NCBI GenBank assembly: GCA_959023295.1
Contig: CAUFBM010000005.1
Coordinates: 1 to 64,000 of the forward strand
Source of the DNA: an uncultured Collinsella sp.
Lineage (GTDB): Bacteria > Actinomycetota > Coriobacteriia > Coriobacteriales > Coriobacteriaceae
DNA length: 64,000 nucleotides
Reading direction: 5' to 3'
How positions within the stretch are numbered: the first letter of the stretch is position 1; every line of letters begins with the position of its first letter. The position numbers were made by a program, and so were the translations under genes. Of the stretch, positions 26,271 to 35,647 are shown piece after piece. The notes beneath the pieces were generated by a model that ran no database searches, was not told where the DNA came from, and saw only the letters and a list, made by a program, of their open reading frames with translations.

Positions 26271-26830
26271 ATCTGACTTTTGAGGGATTTTTGAAAGGCT
26301 ATTGCCGAGAGCTGTCCGGACAGCAGTCGCTGAGTTTTAGGAAGCTTGTAAAGCAGGCAACAACGGTTGAGCCGCGTGTGGCGGAGCCTCTGTTTTTGCT
26401 CGCTTTGGCGCAGGGTAAGGCCGAATACGTTCTGGGTTTATCCGAGGGCTCGTGGATGGAAGAGGGCTATCGAGGTGTTTTGTCTCTGTATGGCCAAGCG
26501 AGTAGCCTGGCATCTCTATGCTCCGAGGATAAGCTCCCCAATCGTTACGCCAACGTTTGGCGTGCGTATAGAGGGGTGAAAGAAAAGCCAGCGGCCGACA
26601 GAAGGGTGAACGCCCTGATGAGAAAGAGAACACTTAAAGCATTGGAGGAATCGGGTGTAACGCGCTACGGTCTCTGCCGCGATTTGAATCTGAATAAGGG
26701 AAACGTGTACGCATACTTAGCCGGTGATGACTCGAAGGTGAGCAGGAAGACAGCGCGTCGCATTATGGAATATGCGGAGGAGAGAAGCACCCAAGAAGGG
26801 GCCGGGCGCCCGGTGCGTGTGGCGGGGTAA
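26267..26830 (+). CDS. HTH-domain protein, putative antitoxin partner
   Basis: This 187-residue protein starts at TTG, overlapping the upstream stop codon by four bases. A near-perfect AAGGAGGTG site lies before it and supports this start. The C-terminal part (about residues 125-175, GVTRYGLCRDLNLNKGNVYAYL) looks like a helix-turn-helix. The N-terminal part is uncharacterised. The usual AbiE order places the antitoxin first, whereas here the nucleotidyltransferase is first. It probably binds the palindrome upstream of the pair and neutralises the partner, but this is inferred. Confidence 0.6.
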   Translation: MNLTFEGFLKGYCRELSGQQSLSFRKLVKQATTVEPRVAEPLFLLALAQGKAEYVLGLSEGSWMEEGYRGVLSLYGQASSLASLCSEDKLPNRYANVWRAYRGVKEKPAADRRVNALMRKRTLKALEESGVTRYGLCRDLNLNKGNVYAYLAGDDSKVSRKTARRIMEYAEERSTQEGAGRPVRVAG

Positions 26831-26881
26831 GATTGATCGCGGTTTTGATTGATGATCGATTGGGTTTGTTGGGCGGAGTTT

Positions 26882-28237
26882 ATGTCTGCTATTGATATTG
26901 TGCTTATTGTGATCGCCTTGGTGGCGGTGGGGGTTGCTGTGGCTTGCGCCCTCCAGCTCAAGAGCCTGCGTGCCGAGCTGCGGGAGCGTGGCGACAGTAG
27001 CGCGGAAACGCTGGCAGCGCTCGAGCAGGCCAACAGCACGCTCGACACCCTGAACGTCGCGTTGGCCGAAACCCGCCGCACGGCAAATGCCATCGCGCAG
27101 CAGCAGACGACCGACGCCGCCGTAGAGCAGCAACGCTACCTGACCATTGCGCGCGAGTTCTCGCAGGCCGGCGACCGTATGGATGACCTGCGCCGCGAGA
27201 CGGCCCAACAGCTTGGCGCCAACCGCGAAGGCATCGAGCATCGCCTGGACAAGGTGCGCGAGACGGTCGATGCTCAGCTGGGCGCCATCCGCAAAGACAA
27301 CAACGTGCAGCTCGACCAAATGCGTGCGACGGTGGACGAGAAGCTCTCTCGCACGCTCAACGACCGACTGTCGGCATCGTTTAAGCAGGTGAGCGACCAG
27401 CTCGAGGCCGTGTACAAGGGCCTGGGCGACATGCAGTCTATCGCCACCGGCGTGGGCGACCTTAAGCGCGTGCTGGGCAACGTCAAAGCGCGTGGCATTT
27501 TGGGCGAGGTGCAGCTGGGCGCGATCCTGGCGGACATCCTCACGCCCGACCAGTATCTGGAAAACGTCGCCACCAAGCCCGGCGCCTCGGAACGCGTTGA
27601 GTTTGCCGTCAAGCTGCCGGTGGACGAGGGCGATCCCGTGCTGTTGCCGATTGACTCCAAGTTTCCGGGCGACGCGTACGAGCACCTGCTCGACGCGCAG
27701 GAGTCGGGCGACGCGGAGGCCGTTGCCGCTGCGCGCAAGGCGCTCGATATGATGGTGAAGCGCGAGGCAAAGGACATCTGCGAAAAGTACCTGAGCGTAC
27801 CCGCGACCACCAACTTTGGCATTATGTTCGTGCCGTTTGAGGGCCTGTATGCCGAGGTCGTCAGTCGCCCCGGGCTTATCGAGACCCTGGGCCGCGACTA
27901 TCACGTCAACGTTGCCGGCCCCAGCACCATGGCCGCCATTCTCAACAGCCTGCAGATGAGCTACCAGACGTTTAGGCTGCAAAAACGTACCGACGACGTA
28001 CTGCGCGTGCTCTCCGCCGTCAAGGCCGAGCTGCCGCGTTATCAGGCGGCGCTGCGCCGCGCCCAGCAGCAGATCGAGACCGCGGGCAAAACGGTCGAGG
28101 GTATCATTACCACGCGCACCAACGTCATGGAGCGCAAACTCAAGGACATCGACGCGCTGGAAGACGCGCGGGAGGCCGACGCGATTTTGGGCTTGGAGTC
28201 CGCAGACCTGCCCGCAGACCAAAAAGACGAGGACTAG
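26882..28237 (+). CDS. rmuC: DNA recombination protein RmuC family
   Basis: This 451-residue protein has an N-terminal membrane anchor (IDIVLIVIALVAVGVAVACAL) and a long coiled coil (about residues 30-190). The RmuC nuclease-like domain then shows VKARGILGEVQLG, LPIDSKFPGDAY and VNVAGPSTMAAILNSLQM. RmuC limits recombination at inverted repeats; this is of some interest here because the flanking DNA is rich in palindromes. The start at MSAIDIV is preferred because it begins at the membrane segment, though the GGAG site is close to it. A 33-base longer start is possible. Confidence 0.88.
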   Translation: MSAIDIVLIVIALVAVGVAVACALQLKSLRAELRERGDSSAETLAALEQANSTLDTLNVALAETRRTANAIAQQQTTDAAVEQQRYLTIAREFSQAGDRMDDLRRETAQQLGANREGIEHRLDKVRETVDAQLGAIRKDNNVQLDQMRATVDEKLSRTLNDRLSASFKQVSDQLEAVYKGLGDMQSIATGVGDLKRVLGNVKARGILGEVQLGAILADILTPDQYLENVATKPGASERVEFAVKLPVDEGDPVLLPIDSKFPGDAYEHLLDAQESGDAEAVAAARKALDMMVKREAKDICEKYLSVPATTNFGIMFVPFEGLYAEVVSRPGLIETLGRDYHVNVAGPSTMAAILNSLQMSYQTFRLQKRTDDVLRVLSAVKAELPRYQAALRRAQQQIETAGKTVEGIITTRTNVMERKLKDIDALEDAREADAILGLESADLPADQKDED

Positions 28238-28360
28238 CTGCATCTGACGGCGGGGCGCCTGTGCAAGCACGGCGCGGGCGCTTTTCGCATCGCGCTTGCC
28301 TGAAGTGCGCTTCAATGTGCAACAATGGCGTTTCGCCCTATCAGATGCGAAAGGAAGCCC

Positions 28361-30163
28361 ATGTCTCAGAGAAGCACCAGTCCGCTCAGCCGCTCCACCG
28401 TGCGCCGCACGCTGCAGCGGTTTTGGGATGTCACGCGCACGCAGCCGCTGATTGTCTTTCTCTCGGTGCTCTCGTCGGCGGGCTACATCTTTTTGCTGAC
28501 GTTTGCCAATACCTATGTGATGGCCCTCATTGTCGACCGCATTCAAGCCGGTCCCGTGGCGGGTGACCAGGTGTTTGAGGTCTTCGGCCCCTATATCCTG
28601 GCGCTCGTGCTCGTTAACCTGGTGGGTCAAATCCTCTCCAAGCTGCAGGACTACACCGTCTACAAGCTCGAGATTGCGGGCAACTATCACCTGGCGCGTC
28701 TGTGCTTCGACACGCTCTCCAACCAATCCATGACATTCCACACCAGCCGCTTTGGCGGATCGCTCGTCAGCCAAACAAGCCGTTTTATGAGCGGCTACAC
28801 GGGTCTGGTGGACGTGACGGTGTATTCGCTCATCCCCACTATCACCTCGGTCATTTGCACGGTGGCGGCGCTCGCTCCGGTGGTGCCCACATTTACCGTG
28901 ATCCTGGTGTGCATCATGGCCGTCTACATTGCGTTTGTCTGGCTTATGTACAAACGTATCATGCCACTTTCGGCTGCGACGTCTGCTGCACAAAACAAGC
29001 TCTCGGGTGTCCTGTCTGACGCGGTCACGAACATCCTGGCCGTCAAGACCTGCGGGCGCGAGGACTTTGAGCGCGACCTGTTCGATACCGCCGATCGCGC
29101 CGCGCGCGACGCCGAGACGGTCTCGATGCACGCCATGATGCAGCGAAACTTTACGACCTCGGGCCTTATCGTCATCACCATGGCCGTGGTGAGCGTGTTC
29201 GTGGCGGGCGGCAACGCGTGGTTTGGCATCTCTGCCGGTGCGCTCGTCATGATCTTTACCTACACGTATAACCTCACCATGCGCCTGAACTACGTGAGCT
29301 CCATGATGCAGCGCATCAACCGCGCGCTGGGCGATGCGGCCGAGATGACGCGCGTGCTGGACGAGCCGCGTCTGGTGGCAGACGACGAGAACGCCCCCGA
29401 GCTCAAGGTGCGCGAGGGCGCGATTGATTTTGAGCACCTGAGCTTTGCATACCGTGACGCCGCGGCAGGCGAGAGCGTGTTCGACGACCTGACGCTCCAT
29501 GTGGCGGCGGGCCAGCGCGTGGGCCTGGTGGGCAAATCGGGCTCGGGCAAGACGACGCTCACCAAGCTGTTGCTGCGCCTGGACGACGTACAGGGCGGCC
29601 GCGTGCTCGTGGACGGCCAGGACGTCTCGCGCTGCACACAGCAGAGCCTGCGCCGTCAGGTTGCCTACGTGCCGCAGGAGGCGCTGCTGTTCCATCGCTC
29701 CATTCGCGAGAATATCGCCTACGACCGCCCCGACGCCACCGACGAGCAGATCCGCGAGGCGGCTCGCTTGGCTAATGCGACCGAGTTTATCGACCGCCTG
29801 CCCCGTGGCTTTGACACCATGGTGGGCGAGCGCGGCGTCAAGCTTTCGGGCGGCCAGCGCCAGCGCGTGGTCATTGCCCGTGCCATCCTCGCCGACGCGC
29901 CGATTTTGGTACTCGACGAGGCGACGTCTGCCCTGGACAGCGAATCCGAGGCACTGGTGCAGGAGGCGCTCGAGAACCTGATGCGCGGCCGCACCTCCAT
30001 TGTGGTGGCACATCGCCTGTCCACCGTGGCCTCGCTCGACCGCATCGTGGTGCTGGCGGACGGCGAGATTGTCGAGGACGGCACGCATGCGCAGCTTGTC
30101 GAGGCAGGTGGCGAGTACGCGAGCCTGTGGAGCCGTCAGACCGGCGCATTCTTGGAGGCGTAA
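28361..30163 (+). CDS. ABC transporter, fused permease and ATPase
   Basis: This 600-residue exporter-type half transporter has an N-terminal six-helix transmembrane domain (about residues 1-330) and a C-terminal nucleotide-binding domain. The latter has Walker A GLVGKSGSGKTT, Q-loop VAYVPQEALLF, signature LSGGQRQRV and Walker B ILVLDEATSALD. It should act as a homodimer or with an unlinked partner. AAAGGAAG precedes the ATG. There is no cognate peptide or regulator gene next to it, so the substrate (lipid, drug or peptide) is open. Confidence 0.92.
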   Translation: MSQRSTSPLSRSTVRRTLQRFWDVTRTQPLIVFLSVLSSAGYIFLLTFANTYVMALIVDRIQAGPVAGDQVFEVFGPYILALVLVNLVGQILSKLQDYTVYKLEIAGNYHLARLCFDTLSNQSMTFHTSRFGGSLVSQTSRFMSGYTGLVDVTVYSLIPTITSVICTVAALAPVVPTFTVILVCIMAVYIAFVWLMYKRIMPLSAATSAAQNKLSGVLSDAVTNILAVKTCGREDFERDLFDTADRAARDAETVSMHAMMQRNFTTSGLIVITMAVVSVFVAGGNAWFGISAGALVMIFTYTYNLTMRLNYVSSMMQRINRALGDAAEMTRVLDEPRLVADDENAPELKVREGAIDFEHLSFAYRDAAAGESVFDDLTLHVAAGQRVGLVGKSGSGKTTLTKLLLRLDDVQGGRVLVDGQDVSRCTQQSLRRQVAYVPQEALLFHRSIRENIAYDRPDATDEQIREAARLANATEFIDRLPRGFDTMVGERGVKLSGGQRQRVVIARAILADAPILVLDEATSALDSESEALVQEALENLMRGRTSIVVAHRLSTVASLDRIVVLADGEIVEDGTHAQLVEAGGEYASLWSRQTGAFLEA

Positions 30164-30226
30164 GCGTCTCGGACGTGGGACAATTGTGTCCATAAGTTTA
30201 TTGTGCCGTTGAGCCGAGGAGTCGTT

Positions 30227-30892
30227 ATGCCACGCGAGACCAATGCCGCCAAGCACGAGCGCGCCATCGAGGTGTGTGAGCGCCTCAACCGTCGCTATGG
30301 CCCGGTCGAGTGCTTTTTGGACCACGAGAATCCCTTCCGCCTGCTGATCGCGGTGCTACTCTCGGCGCAAACGACCGACGCGCAGGTTAACAAGGTGACG
30401 CCGCGGCTGTTTGCCCAGTGGCCCACGCCCGAGGCCATGGCCGGGGCGAGCGTGGCTGACGTGGCAGACACCATTAAGTCACTCGGCTTTTATAAGAGTA
30501 AGGCCAAGCATGCCGTGGAGGCCGCGCAGATGATCGTTGCTGACTACGGCGGCGAGGTGCCGGCCGACATGAAGGAGCTTGTAAAGCTGCCGGGCGTGGG
30601 ACGCAAGACGGCGAACATCGTGCTCAACGTGGGGTATGGCATCGTGGAGGGCATTGCGGTGGACACGCACGTCAACCGCATTGCGCACCGCCTGATGTTG
30701 AGTCCCAAGACGCATGCCAAGGAGCCGCTCAAGACCGAGCAGGATCTGCTCAAGATTTTGCCGCACGAGTATTGGGAGTCGGTCAACCATCAGTGGATTA
30801 CCTTCGGTCGCGAGATCTGCGACGCCCGCAAACCCAAGTGCGGCGAGTGTCCGCTGGCAGATTTGTGCCCCAGCGTGCGCGTGACGGGGTAG
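30227..30892 (+). CDS. nth: Endonuclease III
   Basis: This 221-residue base-excision repair enzyme is a DNA glycosylase/AP lyase for oxidised pyrimidines. It has the helix-hairpin-helix LPGVGRKTANIVL with the catalytic Lys, the Asp in VDTHVNRIAHRL, and an intact Fe-S loop (C-X6-C-X2-C-X5-C within CDARKPKCGECPLADLC). GAGGAG precedes the chosen ATG. This intact Fe-S loop contrasts with the MutY-like protein at 23183. It lies upstream of mfd, separated from it by a terminator. Confidence 0.95.
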   Translation: MPRETNAAKHERAIEVCERLNRRYGPVECFLDHENPFRLLIAVLLSAQTTDAQVNKVTPRLFAQWPTPEAMAGASVADVADTIKSLGFYKSKAKHAVEAAQMIVADYGGEVPADMKELVKLPGVGRKTANIVLNVGYGIVEGIAVDTHVNRIAHRLMLSPKTHAKEPLKTEQDLLKILPHEYWESVNHQWITFGREICDARKPKCGECPLADLCPSVRVTG

Positions 30893-30996
30893 GGCGGAAC
30901 GCATCTTCGTCTGGCGTTTTTTGCGGGGCCGGGTTTGCCCTTGAGCCGGAGTCCTCTCCATGCGCTACCATGACAGACAATGTATTTGACGTACGA

Positions 30997-31024
30997 CCCG
31001 CCGAGCTTGCCCCGGCGGGCTTTT
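30997..31024 (+). terminator. Terminator between nth and mfd
   Basis: The stem CCCGCCG with CGGCGGG is followed by CTTTT. It lies about 100 bases after the nth stop. Confidence 0.75.
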
Positions 31025-31049
31025 GGCGTTGCGATGCCGGAGGAACAGC

Positions 31050-34000
31050 ATGCTCATTCACCGTATAGCCGCGCAGCTCTACACTGCCGAGGCGCTGCAG
31101 ACCGTCGAGGCCGGACTCGATGCCGGCGAGGACGTGACGCTGGCCGTGTCGCAGTCGGGCCGCACGCTCATGGCGGCAGCTCAGTTTGCGCGCCGTCCGC
31201 GTCCCACGGTCTACATCGTGAGCGGCGAGGACGCGGCCGATCGCGCCGCGCGCAGCCTGGCCGCCTATGTGGGTCTGGCGCATGTGTGCCGCTTTCCCGA
31301 GCGCAAAGACTATCCATGGCGTGAGCAGGCGCCCGACGATGCCGTGGTGGCGCAGCGCTGCGAGGCCCTGGGACGCATCGTGCGCGGCGACGACTGCATC
31401 ATGGTCGCCTCGGCCCGCGCGCTGCTGCGTTGCGTGCCGCCAGTCGAGAGCCGCTACTGGGAGTCGACAACCTTTGCGGTGGGCGAGGAGATTCCCTTCG
31501 ATGAGGTGCCGCAGCGCCTGGTGGGCATGGGCTATACCAATGCCGGTGCCGCCGACGCGCCCGGCCTGTTCCGCGTGCACGGTGATACCGTCGAGGTGTT
31601 CCCCGCGCAGGAGAAGGCACCCGTGCGCATTGAGTTCTTTGGCGACGAGATTGATCGCATCCGCCGCATGGTGAGTTCCACGGGGCAGACCATCGGCAAC
31701 GAGGACAGCATCGAAATCTTCCCCTGCCGCGAGCTGGCGCTCACCGACGAGGCTGTCCACAACATGCATGTGGCGCTCTATCGCGCCAGCCAGAGCGATA
31801 GCAAGCTGGCGGCGCTGCTCGAGATGGTGGACGCGCGCATCGTCACGCCCGAGCTCGACCGCTTTTTGCCGGTGATGTACGGCCAGACCGTGAGCCCGTT
31901 GGCGCACGTGAGCGGCAAGGCGCTTGTGGTCCTGTCCGAGCCGCGCTCGCTGTTCGATGACTGCCTGCGCGCCTACGAGGATATCGAGGCCCGTGCCGGC
32001 GAGGCGGGGATTGACCGTCTGGAGGGTCTGTATGTGCGCGCCCAACAGCTCGACTTTGGTGCTCAGCAGCGCCTGAACTACGTGAGCCTGATTCGTGCCG
32101 GCGGTGCGGTTACAGCCGAGCTCAAGATTGAGCAGCCGGCCATTGCGGGCTCGGACAATCGCTTTATGACGCGCATCCAGGAGGTCGTGGGCAAGCGCTA
32201 TGCCTGCGTGTTTGCCATCCCCGACCGCGGTGCGCGCGAGTCGATGGAGCTCACCTTTGGCGATGAGGGTATTACCTTTGAGGAGTCGCTGACGGCCGCG
32301 CCCGAAAACGCGGGCGCTATTGGCGACCGTGTGCGCGTGGCGGCGGCGGATTCTGCCGATCGTGCTGTCCGCCAGGATGCTCATGCTGCAATTCGCGAAC
32401 GCAAGGCCGATGCGCTCAACGCCCGCTCGCTCGAGGCGGGTGCGGCCCAGGCTGCCGCCGGCGCCGCCGTGCCCACCATCTCGCGCGGGCGCGTGACCTT
32501 TGTGGACGCCGCCCTGCCGCAGGGCGTGGTGGTGCCCGATGCCAATCTGGCCGTTTTCTCGATCGCCGACCTCAACGCTCGCATGGACGCCAACCGCGCC
32601 CGCAGCCGCCGCAAGGTCGATATTACGCAGATCACCTTCCCCTTTAAGCCAGGCGACTACGTAGTGCATGCAACGCATGGCATCGCGCTCTTTAGCGAGA
32701 TCGCGCGCCAGGAAGTGGGCGGCAAGGAGCGCGACTACTTTTTGCTGGAATATGCCGACGGCGACAAGCTCTATGTGCCGCTTGAGCAGGTCGACCGCAT
32801 CACGCGCTATGTTGGCCCCGACGGCGACAAGCCGCGCCTGACCAGGCTCAACACCGCCGACTGGACGCGTGCCACCAACAAGGCGCGCAAGAACGCCAAA
32901 AAGCTGGCGTTTGACCTGGTCGATCTGTATACGCGCCGCTCTTCGATTACCGGTATCGCTTGCCCGCCCGACACGCCCGAGCAGATCGAGATGGAGCAGA
33001 GCTTCCCCTACGACGAGACGCGCGATCAGCTGGAGGCCATCGCCGATATTAAGGCCGATATGGAGGCGCCCAAGCCCATGGACCGCCTGCTGTGCGGAGA
33101 CGTGGGCTTTGGCAAGACCGAGGTCGCCCTGCGCGCGGCCTTTAAGTGCGTGGACTCCGGCCGTCAGGTCATGGTGCTCTGCCCCACGACCATTCTGGCC
33201 CAGCAGCACTACGAGACGTTCTTTGAGCGCTTTGCCCCGTTTGGCCTTGAGGTCGAAGTGCTCAGCCGCTTCCGTACGCCGGCGCAGCAAAAGCGCGCGC
33301 TCAAGGCGTTTGCCGAGGGCACGATCGACGTGCTTATTGGCACGCACCGCTTGCTTTCTGCCGACGTGAACCCCAAGAACCTGGGCATGGTGATCATCGA
33401 CGAAGAGCAGCGCTTTGGTGTGCAGCACAAGGAGCAGCTCAAGAACCTGCGCGAGCAGATTGACGTGCTCACGCTTTCGGCAACGCCGATTCCGCGAACC
33501 ATGCAGATGGCCACGAGCGGCGTGCGCGACATGAGCCTGATTACCACGCCGCCGACCGGGCGCCGCCCCGTGATCGTGCACGTGGGAGAGTACGATCCCG
33601 ACGTGGTGAGCGCGGCGATTCGCCTGGAGGTAGGCCGCGGCGGTCAGGTGTACTACGTGTCCAACCGCGTCAAGACCATCGACGACGCCGTGGCGCGCGT
33701 GCACGAGGCCGCGCCCGAGGCGCGCGTGGGCGTGGCGCACGGCAAGATGAGCCCGCGCGAGGTCGAGGATGTGATGATCGAGTTCGCGACCAAAAAGATC
33801 GACGTGCTCATCGCCACGACCATCGTGGAGAGCGGCATCGACAACGCGACCGCCAACACGCTCATCATCGAGGACTCGCAGCGCCTGGGTCTGGCACAGC
33901 TCTACCAGCTCAAGGGCCGTGTGGGCCGCTCTGCCACGCAGGCCTACGCGTACTTTATGTTCCCGGGCGAGCTGCCGCTCACCGAGGAGGCGACGGCGCG

Positions 34001-34682
34001 CCTGACCGCACTTTCCGAGTTCCAGGACCTGGGCAGCGGCATGCGCATCGCCATGCGCGACCTGGAGATTCGCGGCGCCGGTTCGCTGATGGGCGCTGAG
34101 CAGCACGGCAACCTGTCGAGCGTGGGCTTTGACCTGTTTACGCAGATGTTGGGCCAGGCCGTGGCCGAGGCGCGCGGCGATGACGATGCCGGCGTGGAGG
34201 CGGCGAGCGTGGGCATTAACCTGCCGGCCGATTACTTCTTGTCCGAGGAGTACCTGCCGGCGGTGGACCAGCGCGTGCTCGTGTACCGCAAGCTCGCGGC
34301 GGCCGAGGACCTGGAGAGCATCGACGAGGTGCAGGAAGAGACCGAGGCCGCGCACGGTGAGCTGCCGTTGGCGGGGCTCAACCTGTTCAACCGCGCGCGC
34401 ATCCGCATTCGCGGCGAGCGCCTGGGGCTCGAGAGCGTCACGCTCAGCGGCGGACGCATCACTTTTCTGGGTGTCGACGTGCCCAAGAAGGTGGCCTTTG
34501 AGCTCAAGACCCGCTACGGTGCGGTGAACTTCCCCAAGAGCCGCAAGCTGTCGGTGCCCTACAAGGCGGGCGCCGGTGCGGGCAGCGGCCTGGGTCGCGG
34601 TCTCGACGCCAACGACGGCACCGGCCCCGTGGCCGCGGCGCTCATGCTGCTGCAGCAGCTGGGCGCGAGCGACGATGACTAG
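31050..34682 (+). CDS. mfd: Transcription-repair coupling factor Mfd
   Basis: This 1,210-residue DNA translocase removes RNA polymerase stalled at lesions and recruits UvrA. Domains in order: UvrB-homology region (about 1-340), an RNA-polymerase-interacting CarD-like domain (PGDYVVHATHGIALF near 545), and the superfamily 2 helicase core. The core has Walker A GDVGFGKTE near 685 and DEEQRFG. A C-terminal TRCF domain ends the protein. GGAGGAAC before the ATG supports this start. Length and motifs are complete. Confidence 0.97.
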   Translation: MLIHRIAAQLYTAEALQTVEAGLDAGEDVTLAVSQSGRTLMAAAQFARRPRPTVYIVSGEDAADRAARSLAAYVGLAHVCRFPERKDYPWREQAPDDAVVAQRCEALGRIVRGDDCIMVASARALLRCVPPVESRYWESTTFAVGEEIPFDEVPQRLVGMGYTNAGAADAPGLFRVHGDTVEVFPAQEKAPVRIEFFGDEIDRIRRMVSSTGQTIGNEDSIEIFPCRELALTDEAVHNMHVALYRASQSDSKLAALLEMVDARIVTPELDRFLPVMYGQTVSPLAHVSGKALVVLSEPRSLFDDCLRAYEDIEARAGEAGIDRLEGLYVRAQQLDFGAQQRLNYVSLIRAGGAVTAELKIEQPAIAGSDNRFMTRIQEVVGKRYACVFAIPDRGARESMELTFGDEGITFEESLTAAPENAGAIGDRVRVAAADSADRAVRQDAHAAIRERKADALNARSLEAGAAQAAAGAAVPTISRGRVTFVDAALPQGVVVPDANLAVFSIADLNARMDANRARSRRKVDITQITFPFKPGDYVVHATHGIALFSEIARQEVGGKERDYFLLEYADGDKLYVPLEQVDRITRYVGPDGDKPRLTRLNTADWTRATNKARKNAKKLAFDLVDLYTRRSSITGIACPPDTPEQIEMEQSFPYDETRDQLEAIADIKADMEAPKPMDRLLCGDVGFGKTEVALRAAFKCVDSGRQVMVLCPTTILAQQHYETFFERFAPFGLEVEVLSRFRTPAQQKRALKAFAEGTIDVLIGTHRLLSADVNPKNLGMVIIDEEQRFGVQHKEQLKNLREQIDVLTLSATPIPRTMQMATSGVRDMSLITTPPTGRRPVIVHVGEYDPDVVSAAIRLEVGRGGQVYYVSNRVKTIDDAVARVHEAAPEARVGVAHGKMSPREVEDVMIEFATKKIDVLIATTIVESGIDNATANTLIIEDSQRLGLAQLYQLKGRVGRSATQAYAYFMFPGELPLTEEATARLTALSEFQDLGSGMRIAMRDLEIRGAGSLMGAEQHGNLSSVGFDLFTQMLGQAVAEARGDDDAGVEAASVGINLPADYFLSEEYLPAVDQRVLVYRKLAAAEDLESIDEVQEETEAAHGELPLAGLNLFNRARIRIRGERLGLESVTLSGGRITFLGVDVPKKVAFELKTRYGAVNFPKSRKLSVPYKAGAGAGSGLGRGLDANDGTGPVAAALMLLQQLGASDDD

Positions 34683-34738
34683 CGAGTCGACGTTGCAAAC
34701 ACCCCATTTGGGCACTCTGGTTCCATCGAAAGGAAAGC

Positions 34739-35602
34739 ATGTTCGGATACATCTATAAGAAAGATGTCGCCATGATCGCGGTCGTCCTGTGCCTTTGTCT
34801 GGGCGTGGGCAGCTTCTTCGATTATCAGATCTCGAGCGCGCTGTTCAACATCGGCAGCATGTACGGTCGCTTTATCGAGGCCGCCGGCGAGCTGCCGTTC
34901 GAGCTGACGGCGAGCGTTGCGGGCGTTATGCTCGTGCGCGCGGTGCGTCCCGATTCCAGAGGGAGCAAATGGCTCGCCGTGCTCGGCGTCCTTGTCAACG
35001 TTGGCCTGGCCGGCTATGAGATCGTTTCGTCTCTGAAGGTTGGCGGCAAACTCATCGCAGCTCAGTTGGTGCTGACGTTTGTGCTGGTCATCGCTGCCAA
35101 CCTTATCGCCTACCGCCTCACACGCGACACCGACCCCGACGATCTCACGCGCTGGGCGTTGATGGTGCTTGCCGTGTGGGTCGCTCAGGCCATTATCCTC
35201 AACGTGATCGTCAAGCCGCTGTGGTCGCGCCCGCGCATGCGCGTGATCGAGGTCACGCCGGGGCTCGATTTTCAGCCGTGGTGGGTGATCGGCAACCCCG
35301 ACAAGTGGGCCTATATCGCCGCCGGCGTGATCAAGGACGGCTTTAAGTCGTTTGCGAGCGGACACACGGCGCACGCGGCGATTGGCCTTATGCTCGCCGG
35401 GCTTCCCGCGTCGGCCTTTAAGGAAAAGCCGTCGCGCCGCCGTGTGGTCTTTTGGGTCGCCGCTGTGGTCGCGGCGCTCGTCGCCTTTGGTCGCATCGTG
35501 ATCGGCGCGCACTTTTTGAGTGACGTGAGCTGCGGCTTTGCCTTGGTGCTGGCGCTTGAGTGCCTTGCCGCGCGCATTGCCTATCCGGGCGGCGTACAAT
35601 AG
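34739..35602 (+). CDS. PAP2-family membrane phosphatase
   Basis: This 287-residue integral membrane protein carries the three PAP2 motifs: KPLWSRPRMR (KX6RP-like), FASGHTAHA (PSGH-like) and RIVIGAHFLSD (SRX5HX3D-like). Such enzymes dephosphorylate lipid phosphates such as undecaprenyl pyrophosphate or phosphatidic acid on the outer face of the membrane. AAAGGAAAGC precedes the ATG. It follows mfd by 56 bases and precedes the aldolase gene by 45. Confidence 0.87.
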   Translation: MFGYIYKKDVAMIAVVLCLCLGVGSFFDYQISSALFNIGSMYGRFIEAAGELPFELTASVAGVMLVRAVRPDSRGSKWLAVLGVLVNVGLAGYEIVSSLKVGGKLIAAQLVLTFVLVIAANLIAYRLTRDTDPDDLTRWALMVLAVWVAQAIILNVIVKPLWSRPRMRVIEVTPGLDFQPWWVIGNPDKWAYIAAGVIKDGFKSFASGHTAHAAIGLMLAGLPASAFKEKPSRRRVVFWVAAVVAALVAFGRIVIGAHFLSDVSCGFALVLALECLAARIAYPGGVQ

Positions 35603-35647
35603 CCCCATCTGAATCATCGGGCTCGTGCCCGGCTAGAGAGGATTACC

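Noticed and set aside
30798..34715. A 1,305-codon open frame antisense to mfd, and a similar 1,202-codon frame at 26717-30325
   Set aside because: They are frame shadows caused by strong G/C third-position bias. Their compositions (rich in Arg, His, Gly, Leu) and lack of family motifs contrast with the clear mfd, ABC transporter and rmuC genes on the other strand.
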